A stretch of DNA of 16,128 bases from an uncultured Eubacteriales bacterium (GTDB lineage Bacteria > Bacillota > Clostridia > Oscillospirales > CAG-272), in the NCBI GenBank assembly GCA_949878535.1, contig CATLAS010000003.1:1-16128 (forward strand), in the 5' to 3' direction. The first letter of the stretch is position 1. Each line of letters opens with the position of its first letter. The position numbers were made by a program, and so were the translations under genes. This document shows, piece after piece, positions 1-5,841 of this stretch. The notes under the pieces were generated by a model. It did no database searches, was not told the DNA's origin, and saw only the letters and a list, made by a program, of their open reading frames with translations.

Positions 1-124
1 TGTCGCTTCCGTTTACGCCTACAATGCCCAGTCGGTCGCCTTCTTCTACAGAGAAGGTGACCCCGGACAGAATATTTTTTGTTCCAACACTGTAAGACAG
101 GTTGCTCACACTCAATGCGATCAT
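1..124 (-). CDS. ABC-F-like ATP-binding protein, N-terminal fragment
   Basis: Only the first 41 codons lie in the window; the gene continues past the left edge. The ATG at 124-122 follows an AAAGGA ribosome binding site about 9 nt upstream. The translation opens MIALSVSNLSYSVGTKNILS, continues through a segment ending EEGDRLGIVG, and reaches the start of a Walker A loop at residues 36-41 (GVNGSD). The order 'short beta strand, G-x-K-x-I-L, E-x-G-D-R-x-G-I-V-G' is typical of the first nucleotide-binding domain of soluble ABC-F proteins (Uup/YdiF type), which act on the ribosome. A transporter ATPase subunit is also possible, because only the N-terminus is visible. Residue 41 is Asp (GAC) where the Walker A consensus GxxGxGK has Gly. 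The gene lies just downstream of the terminator of the neighbouring operon, so it needs its own promoter; none is evident. Confidence 0.7.
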   Translation of the reverse strand, partial: MIALSVSNLSYSVGTKNILSGVTFSVEEGDRLGIVGVNGSD

Positions 125-148
125 AGTACTTTATCCTTTATATTTCAT

Positions 149-181
149 AAAAAGGGTCTGTGTCCGTGGACGCAGACCCTC
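149..181 (-). terminator. Rho-independent terminator of the TPM/LemA/TelA/XpaC operon
   Basis: Read on the minus strand, a GC-rich hairpin (AGGGTCTGCGTCC pairing with GGACACAGACCCT, one G-U wobble, very short loop; plus-strand 153-180) is followed directly by TTTTT (plus-strand 149-153). It begins about 28 nt after the stop codon of the TPM-domain gene and precedes the ABC-F-like gene on the same strand. It therefore marks the operon end and insulates the next gene. Confidence 0.88.
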
Positions 182-208
182 GTTTGGTGGCTTTCCGTTT
201 CTCTTTTT

Positions 209-1147
209 TCAGCGTCGTCCGCCGCCGGCCCCGCGACTTCCGCCGCCGCCAAAACCACCGAACCCGCCACCTCTGCCGCCGCCGAATCCGCCGGTGTGTC
301 CCCCGCCGAATCCGCCTGGCCTGGGGCCGGGACGTGGACCTGGTCTGGGACCGGGGCCCGGTCCGTAGTGGTGATGATGGTGATGGTATCCTCCCCAGAA
401 GGGGCGGCCGTATCTGTATCGGTATCCGCCGCCCGGCCCGCCGCATGTAAAGCAAGAGGAACGGAGCAGGGCAAAAATCACAATTGCGATGACTGCAACG
501 GTGATCAGCAGTCCGATGATTCCAGAAAAGATGGTTCCGATAATACTGACAGCAGTGCTGGTGCTTCCGCCGCCGGCAGGACCTGCTGCAGGGCCGGAGC
601 CGTAATGATAGGTAACGCCGTCCCAGCTTCTCGTGTCAATATCGTAAATCTGTTCCAGCGTTTCTGTCATTTTCTCACAGAAAATTTTCGCAGCGCTGTC
701 GTACTCCTTTTGATCAAAGGCACTTTCCATACCGCTGTCGAAAATACGCTGGAGCACGGCGGAGGTGACTGTTTTCTCCAGCCCATACCCAAGCGCCGCC
801 CAATATTTGTAGGTGGAAATTTCCATAACAAACAAAACGCCGTTGTTTTGTTCCTTGCTGCCGATTTTCCAATAGTTAAATAGATCGTCTGCGTATTCGC
901 TTAAATCGGAATATCCGGTTTTGTCCACGGCTACAACAATGATTTGCGCGCCGGACAGAGCATATAATGCGTTTGACGCCTGATTGATCTGCTGCTCTGT
1001 TTCAGCGTCGATTACGCCGGCAGGATCGTAGACACAGGATGCAGGAGGATCAGGCAGCTTGTCGGCTGCGCAGATTTGCAGGGTGCAGCCCAAAAGCATC
1101 CATATGCTCAAAATGAAAGCAAGGGATTTCTTTGCAGCAGTGTACAT
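209..1147 (-). CDS. TPM-domain membrane protein with Gly/His/Arg-rich tail
   Basis: A 312-residue protein. The ATG at 1147 is chosen because AAAGGAA lies 8 nt upstream; an in-frame TTG at 1165 would have that site inside its coding sequence. Residues 1-28 form a secretion signal (Lys6-Lys7, hydrophobic core, ending near CAA-D; an LLGC lipobox-like string at 18-21 makes a lipoprotein possible). Residues about 38-165 match the TPM domain (TLP18.3/Psb32/MOLO-1): V-Y-D-P-A-G-V-I near the start, Q-I-I-V-V-A-V, N-N-G-V-L-F-V and A-A-L-G-Y-G-L-E. One membrane helix spans about 198-228. The tail (229-312) is low complexity: Tyr/Arg runs, six consecutive His at 255-260, Gly-Pro-Arg-Pro repeats and GGFGGG repeats. 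TPM proteins are membrane-anchored with poorly defined roles, and some show phosphatase activity. It is last in the operon, 24 nt after the LemA-like gene. Confidence 0.88.
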   Translation of the reverse strand: MYTAAKKSLAFILSIWMLLGCTLQICAADKLPDPPASCVYDPAGVIDAETEQQINQASNALYALSGAQIIVVAVDKTGYSDLSEYADDLFNYWKIGSKEQNNGVLFVMEISTYKYWAALGYGLEKTVTSAVLQRIFDSGMESAFDQKEYDSAAKIFCEKMTETLEQIYDIDTRSWDGVTYHYGSGPAAGPAGGGSTSTAVSIIGTIFSGIIGLLITVAVIAIVIFALLRSSCFTCGGPGGGYRYRYGRPFWGGYHHHHHHYGPGPGPRPGPRPGPRPGGFGGGHTGGFGGGRGGGFGGFGGGGSRGAGGGRR

Positions 1148-1171
1148 GCTGTTATTTCCTTTCAAAGCAGA

Positions 1172-1702
1172 TCATTCGAACACAATCGCCTGTTTTTTTG
1201 CGAAGAAGGAGGCGGGGAACAGATCTGTCAGTTTATTGTATTTTTTGGCCGCATCGTTGTAATCATCGTATTTTTGCAGAATGGAAACATCGCTGCACAG
1301 CGCCATGTGCGCCGCGCGTACATCGTCTTTGTATTTGCCTGATGTTAAAAGCCGGTTAAACAACGTTTCTGCATTGCGTTCAATGATGGTATATTCACAA
1401 CCAAGCTCTGTTGGATGCGCTCCACGGTTCTCAATTTCCGCTGCTGCACGGCGCAGTGCTGCGCAGCTTTCATCCTTTTCCAGCGCCTGTTCGTATAGGT
1501 CGGCAAACAGTGTGCTGTGATACGCAAGGTCAGATAGGGTGGCGGATACGGTTTCTCCGAACTGATCTTTTTTTGTAAATTCTTTTTCCACCCGTCCTGC
1601 CTGGACAGCCACGCTGCGCCATGTCCCGAAAATCGGCGTAATAAGAATGATTACAGCAAGTATCACGCCCGCCCGGACCCTGTTTTCCAGAAAAAACTTC
1701 AT
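1172..1702 (-). CDS. Short LemA-like membrane protein
   Basis: A 176-residue protein starting at an ATG with AAAAGGAA about 10 nt upstream. An N-terminal membrane anchor lies at residues 9-24 (AGVILAVIILITPIFG), followed by a predicted mostly helical domain. The C-terminal part, Y-D-D-Y-N-D-A-A-K-K-Y-N-K-L-T-D-L-F-P, resembles the last helix of the LemA family (N-x-A-x-x-x-Y-N-x-x-x-x-x-F-P), and a LemA-TPM pairing is common in bacteria. The usual N-terminal LemA region (L-V-x-x-x-E-x-V-x-x-x-W) is weakly conserved, so this is a divergent member or only a structural analogue. It lies 26 nt after the TelA-like gene and 24 nt before the TPM gene, which fits co-transcription. A generic 'hypothetical membrane protein' is the fallback name. 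Confidence 0.7.
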   Translation of the reverse strand: MKFFLENRVRAGVILAVIILITPIFGTWRSVAVQAGRVEKEFTKKDQFGETVSATLSDLAYHSTLFADLYEQALEKDESCAALRRAAAEIENRGAHPTELGCEYTIIERNAETLFNRLLTSGKYKDDVRAAHMALCSDVSILQKYDDYNDAAKKYNKLTDLFPASFFAKKQAIVFE

Positions 1703-1728
1703 ATAAAATGATTCCTTTTACCCGGGGA

Positions 1729-2889
1729 TTACTTGTTATTTTGCATCAGCTTCGCACGCAGCTCGCCTTCAATACGACCAAGCTCTTTTTCTGCCTGCGC
1801 CCGCTTTGTTTTGCCTTCTGCCTGAATCCGCTGTACTTCATCCAGCGTAGCGATCAGCTGCTGGTTGGTATTCTGCAGTGTTTCCAGTTCCACAACGCCC
1901 CGTTCGGATTCTTTTGCAATATCAATAGATCCTTGCTTCAGAGTTTCTGCATTCCGGCGCAGCAGTTCGTTGGTCATATCGGTGACAGCACGCTGCGCTT
2001 CCATAGCCTGGTTGGAATGCTCGATGCCCAGAGAGAGAATCATCTGATTTTTCCACAGGGGAATGGTGGAAACGATGACGGATTGGATTTTTTCCGTCAT
2101 CAGGGTGTCGTTGTTTTGTACCAGACGGATCTGAGGCGCCATCTGAATGCAGATCATTCTGGTTAGCTCCAGATCGTACAGCTTTTTCTCAAATCTGGTC
2201 AACTGGGCTTCAAAATCGTTTACTGCCTGCGCATCTTCCGGCAAACCTGATTTTTCCGCTTTTTCCCGGAGCGCTACAAGGGTGGTTGCCCGCTCTGCTT
2301 CTAATTTCTTCTTTCCTGCCAGAATGTACATGGTCAGTTCCTTGAAATAGGCAAGGTTCATTTCGTACATCTTATCCAGCATGGCGACATCCTTCATCAG
2401 AATGATCTGATGCTGCTCCAGAGATTCTACAATATTGTTTACACTTGCTTCAGCCGAGTCGTATTTTGCCTTCATTGTAGCGATTTTATTTTTCTGTTTT
2501 TTGAAAAATCCGAAAAATCCTTTTTCACCTTCATCGTCTGTGATGCCCTTGAGTTGGGTAACAAGCCCCGCGATCATATCGCCAAGCTCGCCAAAATCCT
2601 TTGTCTTTACCGACTCCAGAGCGGAATCAGAAAATGCGGAAATTTTCTGCTGGGCGGCGGCGCCGTACTGAAGAATTGCAGTACTGTCCGTAACGTCGAT
2701 TTTTTCTGCAAAGGCTTCAACAACCTTCTTTTCTTCTTCTGTTAATGCAGAATCGTTCAGCTCCTGTGCTTCCGTTTCTGCTTCCTTTTCAGGTTCAGCC
2801 TGCGGTGTGGGAGCTGCCGCTGCAGCCGCGGTTCCAAAGGGATCCAGTGTAAGAGAAGGAATCTGCTCGTCAAAGTTTTGGTTATCCAT
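1729..2889 (-). CDS. TelA/YaaN-like toxic anion resistance protein
   Basis: A 386-residue soluble protein from the ATG at 2889, chosen because GGAGAG sits 6 nt upstream. An in-frame ATG at 2901 has AGGA directly against it and is a poor start. The N-terminus contains P-S-L-T-L-D-P-F followed by an Ala/Pro/Glu-rich linker (about 20-50). The rest is a long, highly charged, predicted coiled-coil protein typical of the TelA/KlaA family. Recognisable blocks are GFFGFFKKQKNK, the Y-I-L-A-G-K-K-K-L helix, Q-M-A-P-Q-I-R-L-V-Q-N-N and S-T-I-P-L-W-K-N-Q-M, which match the conserved core of the family. Plasmid members are linked to tellurite resistance; chromosomal YaaN-type members have no settled biochemical function. 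It follows the XpaC-like gene, the same pairing as Bacillus xpaC-yaaN, and is separated from it by 44 nt. Confidence 0.92.
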   Translation of the reverse strand: MDNQNFDEQIPSLTLDPFGTAAAAAAPTPQAEPEKEAETEAQELNDSALTEEEKKVVEAFAEKIDVTDSTAILQYGAAAQQKISAFSDSALESVKTKDFGELGDMIAGLVTQLKGITDDEGEKGFFGFFKKQKNKIATMKAKYDSAEASVNNIVESLEQHQIILMKDVAMLDKMYEMNLAYFKELTMYILAGKKKLEAERATTLVALREKAEKSGLPEDAQAVNDFEAQLTRFEKKLYDLELTRMICIQMAPQIRLVQNNDTLMTEKIQSVIVSTIPLWKNQMILSLGIEHSNQAMEAQRAVTDMTNELLRRNAETLKQGSIDIAKESERGVVELETLQNTNQQLIATLDEVQRIQAEGKTKRAQAEKELGRIEGELRAKLMQNNK

Positions 2890-2933
2890 AATACTCTCCA
2901 TTCCTGCCGTTGGGCATGATATTACTCTATATT

Positions 2934-3599
2934 TTAGTCGTCTGCAAGTCCGTCCCTGTGCAGCATCTGATTCAGTACGTCTATGTCGGTGGAAATATCT
3001 AAATCATCATTTTTATATAATGCGTCCAGCTGCTTTTTCAGTGCGCTGTCTATTCCAGCAAAAGCGCTCTCGATTTTTGTCTCTATATCGGCAAGGGTTT
3101 GTACCCCTTCCGTATCTCCCTGGGATTGTTTCAGGAGAAATATATATTTGTCGCTCAGCTTGCGCATTACCGGGAGATAATATCCGGCGAGCCGCCGGCA
3201 TTTTGGAAAGTCGGACGGATCCGCTTGGAGATTTTTTGCGATTTTCCCGAGGACTGTACTGACAGACTGGAGCCGTGCAGCAAATGCAGCGCGTTCTGCT
3301 GGCAGCAATTCTGCTGCTGCGGTCAGATGGGCGGCCTCCGATTCAAGCTGTGTGCACAGTGCATCTGCATCGGCATTGCCGGAGGTGGGGCGGGGCGCGT
3401 CTACATATTCTTTATATTCCGGTGCGATGATCCAGGTGATCAGCCACGCGATCAGACTTACTACTGCTACAATGAGAATATCCAGCGTTCTATACATGGG
3501 ATAAAACAGTCCTGCCAGCACCCAAACTGCCACGCACGCCCAAAGAGGCAGGGCGGATTTTCTTTTTACGCAGATTTTTCCTGCATTCTCTTTTTTCAT
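2934..3599 (-). CDS. XpaC-like (5-bromo-4-chloroindolyl phosphate hydrolysis) membrane protein
   Basis: A 221-residue protein. The start is the ATG at 3599, 3 nt after the stop of the upstream membrane-protein gene; AGGAGG lies inside that gene about 14 nt upstream, a rather long spacing. Two adjacent membrane helices (residues about 17-34 and 38-60) are followed by a cytoplasmic helical domain. Family-like motifs are R-R-L-A-G-Y-Y-L-P-V-M-R-K-L-S-D-K-Y at about 135-152 and the C-terminal D-I-S-T-D-I-D-V-L-N-Q-M-L-x-x-D-G at about 201-217, both characteristic of XpaC. Despite the family name no enzyme activity is established. Pairing with TelA is conserved in Bacillota and suggests a shared membrane-linked role, with XpaC anchoring and TelA as the soluble partner (inference). 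Confidence 0.88.
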   Translation of the reverse strand: MKKENAGKICVKRKSALPLWACVAVWVLAGLFYPMYRTLDILIVAVVSLIAWLITWIIAPEYKEYVDAPRPTSGNADADALCTQLESEAAHLTAAAELLPAERAAFAARLQSVSTVLGKIAKNLQADPSDFPKCRRLAGYYLPVMRKLSDKYIFLLKQSQGDTEGVQTLADIETKIESAFAGIDSALKKQLDALYKNDDLDISTDIDVLNQMLHRDGLADD

Positions 3600-3602
3600 A
3601 TT

Positions 3603-4448
3603 TTATTCTGCATCCTCCTGTGGGGATTTCAGCACCACCGAATCGGACAGTGCCAGCGTCAGCAAACGGCACAGGGCATAAACAGTCATTATAAAGCAGA
3701 AAGCAATTTGAGAAGGCTCCATATTATATCCGGGTGTTTCGGTAACAAGTCCCAAAACGGCGCTAACGGAAATGGCACCGCCGATAGCAGTGGTGCAGAT
3801 TAGGGAAAACACGTACCGAGGAAAAACGGTCCCTCTTTTCAGGGAAAGTCCGGCTGCGCCGGTAAGAAAAAGCATAAATGAAATGTACATAAGCTGCTGC
3901 AGTATTTTCACAGGACTATTTGCAGCGGCAGTCAGATCTAAATAAATGATAAACAATCGGGTAGCCGCATAAATAGGCGGAAAAAATCCCAGACAGGCAG
4001 CCAGCGGGCTTTGCCGGATTTTTTTCGGCGCGCTGTCGCAAACAAGATAGACAATAAACAGCAGTGCTAACAAGTCAGAAACCAAAATCAAACTCCAGTG
4101 GGGGAGCAGGGGATTATCATGGGGGATGTGCAAAAGATCTGTTGCCGTTTGCCACAGTAGTGTGAGAATCAACGCTATGGAAACGATTTTGGTGTAAATA
4201 GGTGAAGGAATATCCAAGTTTTCTGGAGCAGATTTTCTGAAAAGGAACCAGGAAACAGCGGCGAGAATGACGCCAATTGTCAGTACTGCATAAAGTACCC
4301 CGGCTTTAACGGATCCCTTTTCAAAATAGCCAAGCTCTGGAGAATAGTCACCGACTACGGCAAGAAACATACAAAATGCGCCGAGGAGAGCAACAAGCAC
4401 CGCGCCGCACAGAAGATAAGCCAGAATTGTTTTTTTGTTTTTTACCAT
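3603..4448 (-). CDS. Multi-span membrane protein of unknown function
   Basis: A 281-residue protein I cannot assign to a family. The ATG at 4448 has GGGGAAGG about 9 nt upstream. Hydrophobicity by eye gives about eight membrane helices (roughly 8-32, 48-70, 86-102, 117-137, 148-168, 183-203, 210-235, 246-267). Loops are short and positively charged stretches few. No catalytic motif, ATP-binding site or transporter signature is visible. It is the first gene of the five-gene operon, 3 nt from the XpaC-like gene, so it is probably the membrane partner of that module. It could be a lineage-specific protein; its reading frame is well supported by start site, length and tight coupling. Confidence 0.8.
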   Translation of the reverse strand: MVKNKKTILAYLLCGAVLVALLGAFCMFLAVVGDYSPELGYFEKGSVKAGVLYAVLTIGVILAAVSWFLFRKSAPENLDIPSPIYTKIVSIALILTLLWQTATDLLHIPHDNPLLPHWSLILVSDLLALLFIVYLVCDSAPKKIRQSPLAACLGFFPPIYAATRLFIIYLDLTAAANSPVKILQQLMYISFMLFLTGAAGLSLKRGTVFPRYVFSLICTTAIGGAISVSAVLGLVTETPGYNMEPSQIAFCFIMTVYALCRLLTLALSDSVVLKSPQEDAE

Positions 4449-4483
4449 AAAAAGTGCCTTCCCCTATCAATCAATTTTTACCT

Positions 4484-4489
4484 ATTATA
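4484..4489 (-). promoter_or_regulatory. -10 box of the minus-strand operon
   Basis: Read on the minus strand this is a perfect TATAAT, 35 nt upstream of the ATG at 4448, giving a leader of about 25-30 nt. No convincing -35 hexamer sits 16-18 nt further upstream (AAAACT at 17 nt), so either an activator helps or the -35 is weak. It is the only good promoter-like signal ahead of the five genes. Confidence 0.55.
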
Positions 4490-4570
4490 TAGGGTAACAC
4501 AAAACCAGTTTTAAATCAATATATTTCCCGAAAAATTCACCAGGTCTGTGATGTTCGTTCATAATTGCAG

Positions 4571-4709
4571 GGCGAGCTGTCAGCGAAGCGATAGCGACTG
4601 AGGGATTGTTTTTTCTATCATTTTGAAGGATCAATAAATAGGAAGTTAATGCAGACAATTCCTCCGTCCCGCCTACGGCGCGCCACCTCCTTTTGCACAA
4701 AGGAGGCTT
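4571..4709. repeat. MITE-like inverted-repeat element, copy A (left end decayed)
   Basis: Shares an identical 44-bp core (4596-4639) with copy B (4770-4813) that includes GACTGAGGGATTGT and an AT-rich centre. The right arm ends in CCTCCTTT-TGCAC-AAAGGAGG (4685-4705), the same hairpin type that ends copy B. The inner arms GGGATTGT and ACAATTCC are inverted relative to each other. The left terminal hairpin seen in copy B is missing, so this copy appears truncated. It encodes no protein; short frames across it are artefacts. Confidence 0.7.
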
Positions 4710-4723
4710 GAAGTTGGGTCGTT

Positions 4724-4884
4724 AGGCTCCCTTGTGTAAAGGGAGCTGTCAACCAAGCGAAGCGATGTTGACTGAGGGATTGTTTTTTCTATCATTTTGA
4801 AGGATCAATAAATCGACAGTATATACAGACAATCCCTTCGAGTTTTGCTGCGCAAAACCCACCTCCCTTTACACAAGGGAGGCT
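4724..4884. repeat. MITE-like inverted-repeat element, copy B (complete)
   Basis: A 161-bp element with 22-bp terminal inverted repeats matching at 21 of 22 positions (4724-4745 against 4863-4884). Each terminus is itself a hairpin: GCTCCCTT-GTGTA-AAGGGAGC at 4726-4746 and CCTCCCTT-TACAC-AAGGGAGG at 4862-4882. Subterminal stems are GTCAAC/GTTGAC (4748-4753 with 4767-4772) and GTTTTGC/GCAAAAC (4842-4848 with 4852-4858). The inner arms GGGATTGT and ACAATCCC are also inverted. The whole element can fold as one long cruciform or RNA hairpin. There is no transposase and no obvious target duplication. Such elements are usually mobilised in trans (inference). Confidence 0.75.
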
Positions 4885-4981
4885 AAAAGGATAGAGCCTG
4901 CGGTGTGCCACCTCCCTTTGCACAAGGGAGGCTAAAAAGATGGAGCCTGCGGTATGCCACCTCCTCTTGCACAGGGGAGGC
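4862..4981. repeat. 49-bp tandem array of three CCTCCC hairpins
   Basis: The terminal hairpin of copy B is followed by two further copies at an exact 49-bp period: 4862-4882, 4911-4931 and 4960-4980, each CCTCCCTT-(TACAC or TGCAC)-AAGGGAGG or a one-mismatch variant. The spacers are also similar (AGCCTGCGGTGTGCCA and AGCCTGCGGTATGCCA). A decayed fourth unit may lie at about 5004-5026. This looks like stacked right ends of the same element family. Confidence 0.7.
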
Positions 4982-5057
4982 TTAAAGATTTTATACTTCG
5001 TGCCACCTTTCTCTGCCAATGAGAGACCTATGAAGTTAGGTAAAGCCTCTATGTCGC

Positions 5058-5077
5058 GCACATATTGTGCTATTTTT
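5058..5077 (+). terminator. Weak terminator-like hairpin upstream of the S10 promoters
   Basis: GCACA-TAT-TGTGC (5058-5070) is followed by TATTTTT. The stem is only 5 bp, so it would be a weak terminator. It lies just before the candidate promoters and could insulate the ribosomal operon from read-through of the repeat region. Confidence 0.3.
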
Positions 5078-5082
5078 GCGCC

Positions 5083-5114
5083 TTGACACAACATATATAA
5101 AACTTCGTTAAAAT
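5083..5114 (+). promoter_or_regulatory. Possible upstream promoter P1 of the S10 operon
   Basis: A perfect TTGACA at 5083-5088 has candidate -10 boxes GTTAAA (18-nt spacer, 5107-5112) or TAAAAT (20-nt spacer, 5109-5114). The -35 is excellent, but the -10 is either off consensus or too far away. The surrounding sequence is strongly AT-rich. Confidence 0.4.
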
Positions 5115-5183
5115 GTACAAAAAATAACGCGAAATTTCTATAAAATTTTCTGAATTTTTCTCCGTTAAATTTATGTACATCCG

Positions 5184-5212
5184 TTGCAATACAATGGAAA
5201 TTATGGTAAAAT
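5184..5212 (+). promoter_or_regulatory. Main candidate promoter P2 of the S10 operon
   Basis: TTGCAA (5184-5189), a 17-nt spacer and TAAAAT (5207-5212) preceded by TGG, an extended -10 element. This is a strong housekeeping sigma-factor promoter. Transcription would begin near 5219 and give a leader of about 310 nt before rpsJ. Confidence 0.65.
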
Positions 5213-5218
5213 TACAAG

Positions 5219-5529
5219 GCTTGATGTGCGATGAAACGGAAGGTTGCCGCCCTTTTTGCTACAGAGGACGGGGAATTTCCGCGGAGTATGTCCGTTTTGA
5301 AAACGGGCGAAGCGAACGCGAGCGCAGGCGGGCGGCCGATGTGTGTAAGGCTGACCTGCGGATCTCTGCTTTGCTGCGGCAGGGCGGAATATGTCCGGAT
5401 GGAAAGTACGGCGGATTTGTGGTTGCACCGCCGGGGTGCTTTTTGATCCGGTTTCCTTCAGGAGATCTTGGAAACGCCCGGGCGCGTGTTCGTCGCCTCG
5501 GCAAGTAAAAAAATTTAGGAGGCAAACAA
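5219..5529 (+). promoter_or_regulatory. Structured 5' leader of the S10 operon with possible attenuator
   Basis: About 310 nt with no convincing gene and higher GC than the promoter region. Visible stems are CCGTTT/AAACGG (5292-5306), CCTGC/GCAGG (5355-5359 with 5379-5383), CCGGAT/ATCCGG (5395-5400 with 5446-5451) and GTTTCC/GGAAAC (5451-5456 with 5470-5475). GCACC-GCCGG-GGTGC (5425-5439) runs into TTTTT (5440-5444) and resembles an intrinsic terminator. A competing stem, CGGCGG/CCGCCG (5409-5414 with 5428-5433), overlaps its 5' arm, so the two cannot form together. This is the layout of a transcription attenuator. Autogenous control by a ribosomal protein is known for S10 operons (L4 in E. 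coli), but no ligand can be named here. The rpsJ ribosome binding site AGGAGG is at 5517-5522. Confidence 0.45.
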
Positions 5530-5841
5530 GTGGCAACAAAGATCAAGGTTCGGCTCAAAAGTTATGAGCACACGCTGGCAGACAGCGCAGCAGCTAAAAT
5601 TGTGGAAGTTGCAAAAAGAGCAGGCGCACAGGTTTCCGGTCCGATTCCTCTTCCGACTGAGAAGGAAATCGTAACTATCCTGCGTGCAGTACACAAATAT
5701 AAGGATAGCCGCGAACAGTTTGAACAGCGCACGCACAAGAGACTGATCGTCCTTGAAAACGCTGATGCAAAGGTTGTTGAATCCCTTCTGGGTGTTGAAC
5801 TTCCCGCAGGCGTTGAAATTGAAGCGAAAGAAGTAAAATAA
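5530..5841 (+). CDS. rpsJ: 30S ribosomal protein S10
   Basis: A 103-residue S10 of normal length and the first gene of the S10-spc cluster. It starts at GTG with AGGAGG 7 nt upstream; no ATG competes. It opens [13 protein letters not shown] and carries the long loop segment [17 protein letters not shown], which reaches into the 30S head near S3, S9 and S14. In many bacteria S10 also acts as NusE in transcription antitermination, which would be relevant for this long operon; that role is family knowledge, not visible here. It is followed by an unusually long 178-nt gap before rplC. Confidence 0.98.
   Translation: MATKIKVRLKSYEHTLADSAAAKIVEVAKRAGAQVSGPIPLPTEKEIVTILRAVHKYKDSREQFEQRTHKRLIVLENADAKVVESLLGVELPAGVEIEAKEVK

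Noticed and set aside
1148..1165. TTG start for the TPM-domain gene
   Set aside because: The AAAGGAA ribosome binding site would be inside the gene, and the ATG at 1147 gives a clean signal peptide.
4485..4700. A 71-codon minus-strand open frame
   Set aside because: Also read through repeat copy A and overlapping the promoter of the minus operon; no family resemblance.
4862..4981. CRISPR array
   Set aside because: Units repeat at 49 bp, but the spacers are themselves similar, there are only three units, they are palindromic hairpins tied to the adjacent element, and no cas genes are present.
4792..5094. A 100-codon minus-strand open frame across the repeats
   Set aside because: It consists of translated repeat hairpins (repeated L-C-K-R-R-W-H and similar strings) and has no supported start; such frames are common artefacts of this repeat family.
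5139..5144. TATAAA as a third S10 promoter -10 box
   Set aside because: No acceptable -35 element lies 16-19 nt upstream; the region is simply AT-rich.
5173..5508. A 111-codon plus-strand frame (and a 71-codon frame at 5231-5446) in the rpsJ leader
   Set aside because: The start precedes the best promoter's transcription start, there is no good ribosome binding site, and the protein is Cys/Arg-rich without a recognisable pattern. The RNA-structure explanation is better, though a leader peptide from 5224 is not fully excluded.
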